A stretch of 64,000 nucleotides of DNA from Halisarca cf. caerulea (Eukaryota > Porifera > Demospongiae > Chondrillida > Halisarcidae): positions 62,001 through 126,000 of the forward strand of contig CAUJGJ010000213.1 in NCBI GenBank assembly GCA_963170055.1, in the 5' to 3' direction. Shown piece after piece: positions 24,301-37,300 of the stretch (position 1 is the first letter of the stretch; each line of letters opens with the position of its first letter). The notes under the pieces are model-generated. The model was given only the letters and a program-made list of their open reading frames with translations, was not told the origin of the DNA and did no database searches. A program made the translations under genes and the position numbers.

Positions 24301-27300
24301 ACCTTTCTGAAGTGCTGTGGGCGTATTTGTGTAGTATTGGATATGCTGGTGCTAATACCAATATTTGGCACTAGCACCACGCACATTCCCAGTGGACACA
24401 CATGACCTTTCTGAAGTGCTGTGGGCGTATTTGTGTAGTGTTGGATATGCTGGTGCTAATACCAATATTTGGCACTAGCACCACGCACATTCCCAGTGGA
24501 CACACATGACCTTTCTGAAGTGCTGTGGGCGTATTTGTGTAGTGTTGGATATGCTGGTGCTAATACCAATATTTGGCACTAGCACCACGCACATTCCCAG
24601 TGGAAACACATGACCTTTCTGAAGTGCTGTGGGCGTATTTGTGTACTGTTGGATATGCTGGTGCTAATACCAATATTTGGCACTAACACCACGCACATTC
24701 CCAGTGGACACACATGAAGTTTCTTAACTACTGTGGGCGTATTTGTGTAAAGTTGGATATGCTGGTGCTAATACCAATATTTGGCACTAGCACCACGCAC
24801 ATTCCCAGTGGACACACATGACCTTTCTGAAGTGCTGTGGGCGTATTTGTGTAGTGTTGGATATACTGGTGCTAATACCAATATTTGGCACTAGCACCAC
24901 GCACATTCCCAGTGGACACACATGAAGTTTCTTAACTACTGTGGGCGTATTTGTGTAATGTTGGATATGCTGGTGCTAATACCAATATTTGGCACTAGCA
25001 CCACGCACATTCCCAGTAGACACACATGACCTTTCTGAAGTACTGTGGGCGTATTTGTGTAGTGTTGGATATGCTGGTGCTAATACCAATATTTGGCACT
25101 AGCACCACGCACATTCCCAGTGGACACACATGAAGTTTCTTAATTACTGTGGGCGTATTTGTGTAGTGTTGGATATGCTGGTGCTAATACCAATATTTGG
25201 CACTAGCACCACGCACATTCCCAGTGGACACACATGACCTTTCTGAAGTGCTGTGGGCGTATTTGTGTAGTGTTGGATATGCTGGTGCTAATACCAATAT
25301 TTGGCACTAGCACCACGCACATTCCCAGTGGACACACATGACCTTTCTGAAGTGCTGTGGGCGTATTTGTGTAGTGTTGGATATGCTGGTGCTAATACCA
25401 ATATTTGGCACTAGCACCACGCACATTCCCAGTGGACACACTTAAAGTTTCTGAAGTGCTGTGGGCGTATTTGTGTAGTATTGGATATGCTGGTGCTAAT
25501 ACCAATATTTGGCACTAGCACCACGCACATTCCCGGTGGACACACATGAAGTTTCTTAACTACTGTAAGCGTATTTGTGTAGAGTTGGATATGCTGGTGC
25601 TAATACCAATATTTGGCACTAGCACCACTCACATTCCCAGTGGACACACATGACCTTTCTGAAGTGCTGTGGGCGTATTTGTGTAGTGTTGGATATGCTG
25701 GTACTAATACCAATATTTGGCACTAGTACCACGCACTTTCCCAGTGGACACACATGAAGTTTCTTAACTACTGTGGGCGTATTTGTGTAATGTTGGATAT
25801 GCTGGTGCTAATACCAATATTTGGCACTAGCACCACGCACATTTCCAGTGGACACACATGAAGTTTCTTAATTACTGTGGGCGTATTTGTGTAGTGTTGG
25901 ATATGCTGGTGCTAATACCAATATTTGGCACTAGCACCACGCACATTCCCAGTGGACACACATGACCTTTCTGAAGTGCTGTGGGCGTATTTGTGTAGTG
26001 TTGGATATGCTGGTGCTAATACCAATATTTGCCACTAGCACCACGCACATTCCCAGTGGACACACATGACCTTTCTGAAGTGCTGTGGGCGTATTTGTGT
26101 AGTGTTGGATATGCTGGTGCTTATACCAATATTTGGCACTAACACCACGCACATTCCCAGTGGACACACATGAAGTTTCTTAACTACTGTGGGCGTATTT
26201 GTGTAAAGTTGGATATGCTGGTGCTAATACCAATATTTGGCACTAGCACCACGCACATTCCCAGTGGACACACATGAAGTTTCTTAACTACTGTGGGCGT
26301 ATTTGTGTAATGTTGGATATGCTGGTGCTAATACCAATATTTGGCACTAGCACCACGCACATTCCCAGTGGACACACATGAAGTTTCTTAACTACTGTGG
26401 GCGTATTTGTGTAAAGTTGGATATGCTGGTGCTAATACCAATATTTGGCACTAGCACCACGCACATTCCCAGTGGACACACATGACCTTTCTTAAGTGCT
26501 GTGGGCGTATTTGTGTAGTGTTGGATATACTGGTGCTAATACCAATATTTGGCACTAGCACCACGCACATTCCCAGTGGACACACATGAAGTTTCTTAAC
26601 TACTGTGGGCGTATTTGTGTAATGTTGGATATGCTGGTGCTAATACCAATATTTGGCACTAGCACCACGCACATTCCCAGTGGACACACATGACCTTTCT
26701 GAAGTGCTGTGGGCGTATTTGTGTAGTGTTGGATATGCTGGTGCTAATACCAATATTTGGCACTAGCACCACGCACATTCCCAGTGGACACACATGACCT
26801 TTCTGAAGTGCTGTGGGCGTATTTGTGTAGTGTTGGATATACTGGTGCTAATACCAATATTTGGCACTAGCACCACGCACATTCCCAGTGGACACACATG
26901 AAGTTTCTTAACTACTGTGGGCGTATTTGTGTAAAGTTGGATATGCTGGTGCTAATACCAATATTTGGCACTAGCACCACGCACATTCCCAGTGGACACA
27001 CATGACCTTTCTGAAGTGCTGTGGGCGTATTTGTGTAGTGTTGGATATGCTGGTGCTAATACCAATATTTGGCACTAGCACCACGCACATTCCCAGTGGA
27101 CCCACATGAAGTTTCTTAATTACTGTGGGCGTATTTGTGTAGTGTTGGATATGCTGGTGCTAATACCAATATTTGGCACTAGCACCACGCACATTCCCAG
27201 TGGACACACATGACCTTTCTGAAGTGCTGTGGGCGTATTTGTGTAGTGTTGGATATGCTGGTGCTAATACCAATATTTGGCACTAGCACCACGCACATTC

Positions 27301-28668
27301 CCAGTGGACACACATGACCTTTCTGAAGTGCTGTGGGCGTATTTGTGTAGTGTTGGATATGCTGGTGCTAATACCAATATTTGGCACTAACACCACGCAC
27401 ATTCCCAGTGGACACACATGAAGTTTCTTAACTACTGTGGGCGTATTTGTGTAAAGTTGGATATGCTGGTGCTAATACCAATATTTGGCACTAGCACCAC
27501 GCACATTCCCAGTGGACACACATGACCTTTCTGAAGTGCTGTGGGCGTATTTGTGTAGTGTTGGATATGCTGGTGCTAATACCAATATTTGGCACTAGCA
27601 CCACGCACATTCCCAGTGGACACACATGACCTTTCTGAAGTGCTGTGGGCGTATTTGTGTAGTGTTGGATATGCTGGTGCTAATACCAATATTTGGCACT
27701 AACACCACGCACATTCCCAGTGGACACACATGAAGTTTCTTAACTACTGTGGGCGTATTTGTGTAAAGTTGGATATGCTGGTGCTAATACCAATATTTGG
27801 TACTAGCACCACGCACATTCCCAGTGGACACACATGACCTTTCTGAAGTGCTGTGGGCGTATTTTTGTAGTGTTGGATATACTGGTGCTAATACCAATAT
27901 TTGGCACTAGCACCACGCACATTCCCAGTGGACACACATGAAGTTTCTTAACTACTGTGGGCGTATTTGTGTAATGTTGGATATGCTGGTGCTAATACCA
28001 ATATTTGGCACTAGCACCACGCACATTCCCAGTGGACACACATGACCTTTCTGAAGTGCTGTGGGCGTATTTGTGTAGTGTTGGATATGCTGGTGCTAAT
28101 ACCAATATTTGGCACTAGCACCACGCACATTCCCAGTGGACACACATGAAGTTTCTTAACTACTGTGGGCGTATTTGTGTAATGTTGGATATGCTGGTGC
28201 TAATACCAATATTTGGCACTAGCACCACGCACATTCCCAGTGGACACACATGACCTTTCTGAAGTGCTGTGGGCGTATTTGTGTAGTGTTGGATATGCTG
28301 GTGCTAATACCAATATTTGGCACTAGCACCACGCACATTCCCAGTGGACACACATGAAGTTTCTTAATTACTGTGGGCGTATTTGTGTAGTGTTGGATAT
28401 GCTGGTGCTAATACCAATATTTGGCACTAGCACCACGCACATTCCCAGTGGACACACATGACCTTTCTGAAGTGCTGTGGGCGTATTTGTGTAGTGTTGG
28501 ATATGCTGGTGCTAATACCAATATTTGGCACTAGCACCACGCACATTCCCAGTGGACACACATGACCTTTCTGAAGTGCTGTGGGCGTATTTGTGTAGTG
28601 TTGGATATGCTGGTGCTAATACCAATATTTGGCACTAGCACCACGCACATTCCCAGTGGACACACATG
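24301..28668 (+). repeat. Start of the D-B-B*-A domain; no clean HOR period
   Basis: From here the left-domain markers (gttagat, gtggtttat, cagtatttgac, E, F) vanish until 59.7 kb, apart from one short patch. The units are B runs (24301-24716), A with gtaaag or gtaatg, B with atactgg, D (25133, 25861, 27109, 28357) and B*. One C unit at 25445 is preceded by cactta in place of cacatg and carries gtagtattgg and cccggtgg. The next unit (25549) has actgtaagcg and cactcac. These two foreshadow the markers of the 44-57 kb HORs. The string A(gtaaag), B(atactgg), A(gtaatg), B recurs but its spacing varies. Confidence 0.8.
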
Positions 28669-30956
28669 ACCTTTCTGAAGTGCTGTGGGCGTATTTGTGT
28701 AGTGTTTGATATGCTGGTGCTAATACCAATATTTGGCACTAACACCACGCACATTCCCAGTGGACACACATGAAGTTTCTTAACTACTGTGGGCGTATTT
28801 GTGTAAAGTTGGATATGCTGGTGCTAATACCAATATTTGGCACTAGCACCACGCACATTCCCAGTGGACACACATGACCTTTCTGAAGTGCTGTGGGCGT
28901 ATTTGTGTAGTGTTGGATATGCTGGTGCTAATACCAATATTTGGCACTAGCACCACGCACATTCCCAGTGGACCCACATGAAGTTTCTTAATTACTGTGG
29001 GCGTATTTGTGTAGTGTTGGATATGCTGGTGCTAATACCAATATTTGGCACTAGCACCACGCACATTCCCAGTGGACACACATGACCTTTCTGAAGTGCT
29101 GTGGGCGTATTTGTGTAGTGTTGGATATGCTGGTGCTAATACCAATATTTGGCACTAGCACCACGCACATTCCCAGTGGACACACATGACCTTTCTGAAG
29201 TGCTGTGGGCGTATTTGTGTAGTGTTGGATATGCTGGTGCTAATACCAATATTTGGCACTAACACCACGCACATTCCCAGTGGACACACATGAAGTTTCT
29301 TAACTACTGTGGGCGTATTTGTGTAAAGTTGGATATGCTGGTGCTAATACCAATATTTGGCACTAAAACCACGCACATTCCCAGTGGACACACATGACCT
29401 TTCTGAAGTGCTGTGGGCGTATTTGTGTAGTGTTGGATATGCTGGTGCTAATACCAATATTTGGCACTAGCACCACGCACATTCCCAGTGGACACACATG
29501 AAGTTTCTTAATTACTGTGGGCGTATTTGTGTAGTGTTGGATATGCTGGTGCTAATACCAATATTTGGCACTAGCACCACGCACATTCCCAGTGGACACA
29601 CATGACCTTTCTGAAGTGCTGTGGGCGTATTTGTGTAGTGTTGGATATGCTGGTGCTAATACCAATATTTGGCACTAGCACCACGCACATTCCCAGTGGA
29701 CACACATGACCTTTCTGAAGTGCTGTGGGCGTATTTGTGTAGTGTTGGATATGCTGGTGCTAATACCAATATTTGGCACTAGCACCACGCACATTCCCAG
29801 TGGACACACATGAAGTTTCTTAACTACTGTGGGCGTATTTGTGTAAAGTTGGATATGCTGGTGCTAATACCAATATTTGGCACTAGCACCACGCACATTC
29901 TCAGTGGACACACATGACCTTTCTGAAGTGCTGTGGGCGTATTTGTGTAGTGTTTGATATGCTGGTGCTAATACCAATATTTGGCACTAACACCACGCAC
30001 ATTCCCAGTGGACACACATGAAGTTTCTTAACTACTGTGGGCGTATTTGTGTAAAGTTGGATATGCTGGTGCTAATACCAATATTTGGCACTAGCACCAC
30101 GCACATTCCCAGTGGACACACATGACCTTTCTGAAGTGCTGTGGGCGTATTTGTGTAGTGTTGGATATGCTGGTGCTAATACCAATATTTGGCACTAGCA
30201 CCACGCACATTCCCAGTGGACCCACATGAAGTTTCTTAATTACTGTGGGCGTATTTGTGTAGTGTTGGATATGCTGGTGCTAATACCAATATTTGGCACT
30301 AGCACCACGCACATTCCCAGTGGACACACATGACCTTTCTGAAGTGCTGTGGGCGTATTTGTGTAGTGTTGGATATGCTGGTGCTAATACCAATATTTGG
30401 CACTAGCACCACGCACATTCCCAGTGGACACACATGACCTTTCTGAAGTGCTGTGGGCGTATTTGTGTAGTGTTGGATATGCTGGTGCTAATACCAATAT
30501 TTGGCACTAACACCACGCACATTCCCAGTGGACACACATGAAGTTTCTTAACTACTGTGGGCGTATTTGTGTAAAGTTGGATATGCTGGTGCTAATACCA
30601 ATATTTGGCACTAAAACCACGCACATTCCCAGTGGACACACATGACCTTTCTGAAGTGCTGTGGGCGTATTTGTGTAGTGTTGGATATGCTGGTGCTAAT
30701 ACCAATATTTGGCACTAGCACCACGCACATTCCCAGTGGACACACATGACCTTTCTGAAGTGCTGTGGGCGTATTTGTGTAGTGTTGGATATGCTGGTGC
30801 TAATACCAATATTTGGCACTAACACCACGCACATTCCCAGTGGACACACATGAAGTTTCTTAACTACTGTGGGCGTATTTGTGTAAAGTTGGATATGCTG
30901 GTGCTAATACCAATATTTGGCACTAGCACCACGCACATTCCCAGTGGACACACATG
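28669..30956 (+). repeat. 12-monomer offset (1248 bp) duplication, partial
   Basis: Eight monomers, 28669-29500, recur at 29917-30748 with rare markers in the same slots: gtttgatat with actaacacc (28669/29917), gacccacatg (28877/30125), a D unit (28981/30229) and actaaaacc (29293/30541). The remaining four units do not align at this offset (29501 is D, 30749 is B*). Only part of the 12-mer is duplicated or retained. Confidence 0.82.
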
Positions 30957-33900
30957 ACCTTTCTGAAGTTCTGTGGGCGTATTTGTGTAGTGTTGGATAT
31001 ACTGGTGCTAATACCAATATTTGGCACTAGCACCACGCACATTCCCAGTGGACACACATGAAGTTTCTTAACTACTGTGGGCGTATTTGTGTAGTGTTGG
31101 ATATGCTGGTGCTAATACCAATATTTGGCACTAGCACCACGCACATTCCCAGTGGACACACATGACCTTTCTGAAGTGCTGTGGGCGTATTTGTGTAGTG
31201 TTGGATATGCTGGTGCTAATACCAATATTTGGCACTAGCACCACGCACATTCCCAGTGGACACACATGAAGTTTCTTAATTACTGTGGGCGTATTTGTGT
31301 AGTGTTGGATATGCTGGTGCTAATACCAATATTTGGCACTAGCACCACGCACATTCCCAGTGGACACACATGACCTTTCTGAAGTGCTGTGGGCGTATTT
31401 GTGTAGTGTTGGATATGCTGGTGCTAATACCAATATTTGGCACTAGCACCACGCACATTCCCAGTGGACACACATGACCTTTCTGAAGTGCTGTGGGCGT
31501 ATTTGTGTAGTGTTGGATATGCTGGTGCTAATACCAATATTTGGCACTAACACCACGCACATTCCCAGTGGACACACATGAAGTTTCTTAACTACTGTGG
31601 GCGTATTTGTGTAAAGTTGGATATGCTGGTGCTAATACCAATATTTGGCACTAGCACCACGCACATTCCCAGTGGACACACATGACCTTTCTGAAGTGCT
31701 GTGGGCGTATTTGTGTAGTGTTGGATATGCTGGTGCTAATACCAATATTTGGCACTAACACCACGCACATTCCCAGTGGACACACATGAAGTTTCTTAAC
31801 TACTGTGGGCGTATTTGTGTAAAGTTGGATATGCTGGTGCTAATACCAATATTTGGCACTAGCACCACGCACATTCCCAGTGGACACACATGACCTTTCT
31901 GAAGTGCTGTGGGCGTATTTGTGTAGTGTTGGATATGCTGGTGCTAATACCAATATTTGGCACTAACACCACGCACATTCCCAGTGGACACACATGAACT
32001 TTCTTAACTACTGTGGGCGTATTTGTGTAAAGTTGGATATGCTGGTGCTAATACCAATATTTGGCACTAGCACCACGCACATTCCCAGTGGACACACATG
32101 ACCTTTCTGAAGTTCTGTGGGCGTATTTGTGTAGTGTTGGATATACTGGTGCTAATACCAATATTTGGCACTAGCACCACGCACATTCCCAGTGGACACA
32201 CATGAAGTTTCTTAACTACTGTGGGCGTATTTGTGTAATGTTGGATATGCTGGTGCTAATACCAATATTTGGCACTAGCACCACGCACATTCCCAGTGGA
32301 CACACATGACCTTTCTGAAGTGCTGTGGGCGTATTTGTGTAGTGTTGGATATGCTGGTGCTAATACCAATATTTGGCACTAGCACCACGCACATTCCCAG
32401 TGGACACACATGAAGTTTCTTAACTACTGTGGGCGTATTTGTGTAATGTTGGATATGCTGGTGCTAATACCAATATTTGGCACTAGCACCACGCACATTC
32501 CCAGTGGACACACATGACCTTTCTGAAGTGCTGTGGGTGTATTTGTGTAGTGTTGGATATGCTGGTGCTAATACCAATATTTGGCACTAGCACCACGCAC
32601 ATTCCCAGTGGACACACATGACCTTTCTGAAGTGCTGTGGGCGTATTTGTGTAGTGTTGGATATGCTGGTGCTAATACCAATATTTGGCACTAGCACCAC
32701 GCACATTCCCAGTGGACACACATGACCTTTCTGAAGTGCTGTGGGCGTATTTGTGTAGTGTTGGATATGCTGGTGCTAATACCAATATTTGGCACTAACA
32801 CCACGCACATTCCCAGTGGACACACATGAAGTTTCTTAACTACTGTGGGCGTATTTGTGTAAAGTTGGATATGCTGGTGCTAATACCAATATTTGGCACT
32901 AGCACCACGCACATTCCCAGTGGACACACATGACCTTTCTGAAGTGCTGTGGGCGTATTTGTGTAGTGTTGGATATGCTGGTGCTAATACCAATATTTGG
33001 CACTAGCACCACGCACATTCCCAGTGGACACACATGACCTTTCTGAAGTGCTGTGGGCGTATTTGTGTAGTGTTGGATATGCTGGTGCTAATACCAATAT
33101 TTGGCACTAACACCACGCACATTCCCAGTGGACACACATGAAGTTTCTTAACTACTGTGGGCGTATTTGTGTAAAGTTGGATATGCTGGTGCTAATACCA
33201 ATATTTGGCACTAGCACCACGCACATTCCCAGTGGACACACATGACCTTTCTGAAGTTCTGTGGGCGTATTTGTGTAGTGTTGGATATACTGGTGCTAAT
33301 ACCAATATTTGGCACTAGCACCACGCACATTCCCAGTGGACACACATGAAGTTTCTTAACTACTGTGGGCGTATTTGTGTAATGTTGGATATGCTGGTGC
33401 TAATACCAATATTTGGCACTAGCACCACGCACATTCCCAGTGGACACACATGACCTTTCTGAAGTGCTGTGGGCGTATTTGTGTAGTGTTGGATATGCTG
33501 GTGCTAATACCAATATTTGGCACTAGCACCACGCACATTCCCAGTGGACCCACATGAAGTTTCTTAATTACTGTTGGCGTATTTGTGTAGTGTTGGATAT
33601 GCTGGTGCTAATACCAATATTTGGCACTAGCACCACGCACATTCCCAGTGGACACACATGACCTTTCTGAAGTGCTGTGGGCGTATTTGTGTAGTGTTGG
33701 ATATGCTGGTGCTAATACCAATATTTGGCACTAGCACCACGCACATTCCCAGTGGACACACATGACCTTTCTGAAGTGCTGTGGGCGTATTTGTGTAGTG
33801 TTGGATATGCTGGTGCTAATACCAATATTTGGAACTAACACCACGCACATTCCCAGTGGACACACATGAAGTTTCTTAACTACTGTGGGCGTATTTGTGT

Positions 33901-34388
33901 AAAGTTGGATATGCTGGTGCTAATGCCAATATTTGGCACTAGCACCACGCACATTCCCAGTGGACACACATGACCTTTCTGAAGTGCTGTGGGCGTATTT
34001 GTGTAGTGTTGGATATGCTGGTGCTAATACCAATATTTGGCACTAGCACCACGCACATTCCCAGTGGACACACATGACCTTTCTGAAGTGCTGTGGGCGT
34101 ATTTGTGTAGTGTTGGATATGCTGGTGCTAATACCAATATTTGGCAAAAACACCACGCACATTCCCAGTGGACACACATGAAGTTTCTTAACTACTGTGG
34201 GCGTATTTGTGTATAGTTGGATATGCTGGTGCTAATACCAATATTTGGCACTAGCACCACGCACATTCCCAGTGGACACACATGACCTTTCTGAAGTGCT
34301 GTGGGCGTATTTGTGTAGTGTTGGATATGCTGGTGCTAATACCAATATTTGGCACTAACACCACGCACATTCCCAGTGGACACACATG
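30957..34388 (+). repeat. 11-monomer HOR of the right domain (1144 bp), three degenerate copies
   Basis: B units with both gaagttctg and atactgg occur at 30957, 32101 and 33245, exactly 1144 bp apart. Each is followed by an A unit and then B/D/B*/A(gtaaag) modules, so copies run to 34388. Slot contents are less constant than in the left-domain 11-mer. For example, three B*-A pairs in a row fill 31477-32100 but not the equivalent part of the next copy. Private changes include aactttctt (31997), ctgttggcg (33557), aatgccaa near 33923 and ggcaaaaacacc (34141-34152). The same length of 11 units as the left-domain HOR is notable, but the composition is unrelated. Confidence 0.78.
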
Positions 34389-35636
34389 AAGTTTCTTAAC
34401 TACTGTGGGCGTATTTGTGTAAAGTTGGATATGCTGGTGCTAATACCAATATTTGGCACTAGCACCACGCACATTCCCAGTGGACACACATGACCTTTCT
34501 TAAGTGCTGTGGGCGTATTTGTGTAGTGTTGGATATGCTGGTGCTAATACCAATATTTGGCACTAGCACCACGCACATTCCCAGTGGACACACATGAAGT
34601 TTCTTAATTACTGTGGGCGTATTTGTGTAGTGTTGGATATGCTGGTGCTAATACCAATATTTGGCACTAGCACCACGCACATTCCCAGTGGACACACATG
34701 ACCTTTCTGAAGTGCTGTGGGCGTATTTGTGTAGTGTTGGATATGCTGGTGCTAATACCAATATTTGGCACTAGCACCACGCACATTCCCAGTGGACACA
34801 CATGACCTTTCTGAAGTGCTGTGGGCGTATTTGTGTAGTGTTGGATATGCTGGTGCTAATACCAATATTTGGCACTAACACCACGCACATTCCCAGTGGA
34901 CACACATGAAGTTTCTTAACTACTGTGGGCGTATTTGTGTAAAGTTGGATATGCTGGTGCTAATACCAATATTTGGCACTAGCACCACGCACATTCCCAG
35001 TGGACACACATGACCTTTCTGAAGTGCTGTGGGCGTGTTTGTGAAGTGTTGGATATACTGGTGCTAATACCAATATTTGGCACTAGCACCACGCACATTC
35101 CCAGTGGACACACATGAAGTTTCTTAACTACTGTGGGCGTATTTGTGTAATGTTGGATATGCTGGTGCTAATACCAATATTTGGCACTAGCACCACGCAC
35201 ATTCCCAGTGGACACACATGACCTTTCTGAAGTGCTGTGGGCGTATTTGTGTAGTGTTGGATATGCTGGTGCTAATACCAATATTTGGCACTAGCACCAC
35301 GCACATTCCCAGTGGACACACATGAAGTTTCTTAATTACTGTGGGCGTATTTGTGTAGTGTTGGATATGCTGGTGCTAATACCAATATTTGGCACTAGCA
35401 CCACGCACATTCCCAGTGGACACACATGACCTTTCTGAAGTGCTGTGGGCGTATTTGTGTAGTGTTGGATATGCTGGTGCTAATACCAATATTTGGCACT
35501 AGCACCACGCACATTCCCAGTGGACACACATGACCTTTCTGAAGTGCTGTGGGCGTATTTGTGTAGTGTTGGATATGCTGGTGCTAATACCAATATTTGG
35601 CACTAACACCACGCACATTCCCGGTGGACACACATA
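34389..35636 (+). repeat. D-B-B*-A-B-A-B module (7 monomers, 728 bp) and flanks
   Basis: 34597-35324 is the clearest 7-unit module of the right domain: D, B, B*, A(gtaaag), B(atactgg), A(gtaatg), B. The next D follows at 35325. This string, whole or shortened, seems to be the building block from which the longer right-domain HORs are assembled. The B at 35013 has private changes (gcgtgtttgtgaagtg). The last unit ends cccggtgg and cacata, an altered catg junction, at 35636. Confidence 0.75.
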
Positions 35637-37300
35637 AAGTTTCTTAACTACTGTGGGCGTATTTGTGTAAAGTTGGATATGCTGGTGCTAATACCAATAT
35701 TTGGCACTAGCACCACGAACATTCCCAGTGGACACACATGACCTTTCTGAAGTGCTGTGGGCGTATTTGTGTATTGTTGGATATCCTGGTGCTAATACCA
35801 ATATTTGGCACTAGCACCACGCACATTCCCAGTGGACACACATGAAGTTTCTTAACTACTGTGGGCGTATTTGTGTAATGTTGGATATGCTGGTGCTAAT
35901 ACCAATATTTGGCACTAGCACCACGCACATTCCCAGTAGACACACATGACCTTTCTGAAGTGCTGTGGGCGTATTTGTGTAGTGTTGGATATGCTGGTGC
36001 TAATACCAATATTTGGCACTAGCACCACGCACATTCCCAGTGGGCACACATGACCTTTCTGAAGTGCTGTGGGCGTATTTGTGTAGTGTTGGATATGCTG
36101 GTGCTAATACCAATATTTGGCACTAGCACCACGCACATTCCCAGTGGACACACATGACCTTTCTGAAGTGCTGTGGGCGTATTTGTGTAGTGTTGGATAT
36201 GCTGGTGCTAATACCAATATTTGGCACTAGCACCACGCACACTCCCAGTGGACACACATGACCTTTCTGAAGTGCTGTGGGCGTATTTGTTTAGTGTTGG
36301 ATATACTGGAACTAATACCAATATTTGGCACTAGCACCACGCACATACCCAGTGGACACACATGAAGTTTCTTAACTACTGTGGGCGTATTTGTGTAATG
36401 TTGGATATGCTGGTGCTAATACCAATATTTGGCACTAGCACCACGCACATTCCCAGTGGACACACATGACCTTTCTGAAGTGCTGTGGGCGTATTTGTGT
36501 AGTGTTGGATATGCTGGTGCTAATACCAATATTTGGCACTAGCACCACGCACATTCCCAGTGGACACACATGAAGTTTCTTAATTACTGTGGGCGTATTT
36601 GTGTAGTGTTGGATATGCTGGTGCTAATACCAATATTTGGCACTAGCACCACGCACATTCCCAGTGGACACACATGACCTTTCTGAAGTGCTGTGGGCGT
36701 ATTTGTGTAGTGTTGGATATGCTGGTGCTAATACCAATATTTGGCACTAGCACCACGCACATTCCCAGTGGACACACATGACCTTTCTGAAGTGCTGTGG
36801 GCGTATTAGTGTAGTGTTGGATATGCTGGTGCTAATACCAATATTTGGCACTAACACCACGCACATTCCCAGTGGACACACATGAAGTTTCTTAACTACT
36901 GTGGGCGTATTTGTGTAAAGTTGGATATGCTGGTGCTAATACCAATATTTGGCACTAGCACCACGCACATTCCCAGTAGACACACATGACCTTTCTGAAG
37001 TGCTGTGGGCGTATTTGTGTAGTGTTGGATATGCTGGTGCTAATACCAATATTTGGCACTAGCACCACGCACATTCCCAGTGGACACACATGAAGTTTCT
37101 TAATTACTGTGGGCGTATTTGTGTAGTGTTGGATATGCTGGTGCTAATACCAATATTTGGCACTAGCACCACGCACATTCCCAGTGGACACACATGACCT
37201 TTCTGAAGTGCTGTGGGCGTATTTGTGTAGTGTTGGATATGCTGGTGCTAATACCAATATTTGGCACTAGCACCACGCACATTCCCAGTGGACACACATG
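35637..37300 (+). repeat. First occurrence of the cgaacat/gtattg/cacactccc marker set
   Basis: A(gtaaag, ending cgaacattcc), B(gtattg with the rare atatcctgg), A ending agtagac, then B with gtgggcacac. The run 35637-36260 matches 38549-39172 at a 2912-bp (28-unit) offset, including atatcctgg and gtgggcac. A B unit ending cacactccc followed by B with tttagtg and atactggaac (36261) starts a marker pair that recurs at 37925, 39485, 40525 (partly reverted) and 42085, with gaps of 16, 15, 10 and 15 units. Confidence 0.78.

Noticed and set aside
25931..26167. Open frame of about 78 codons, minus strand
   Set aside because: Satellite translation, opened by private substitutions in the units at 25965 (ttgccac) and 26069 (gcttatacc).
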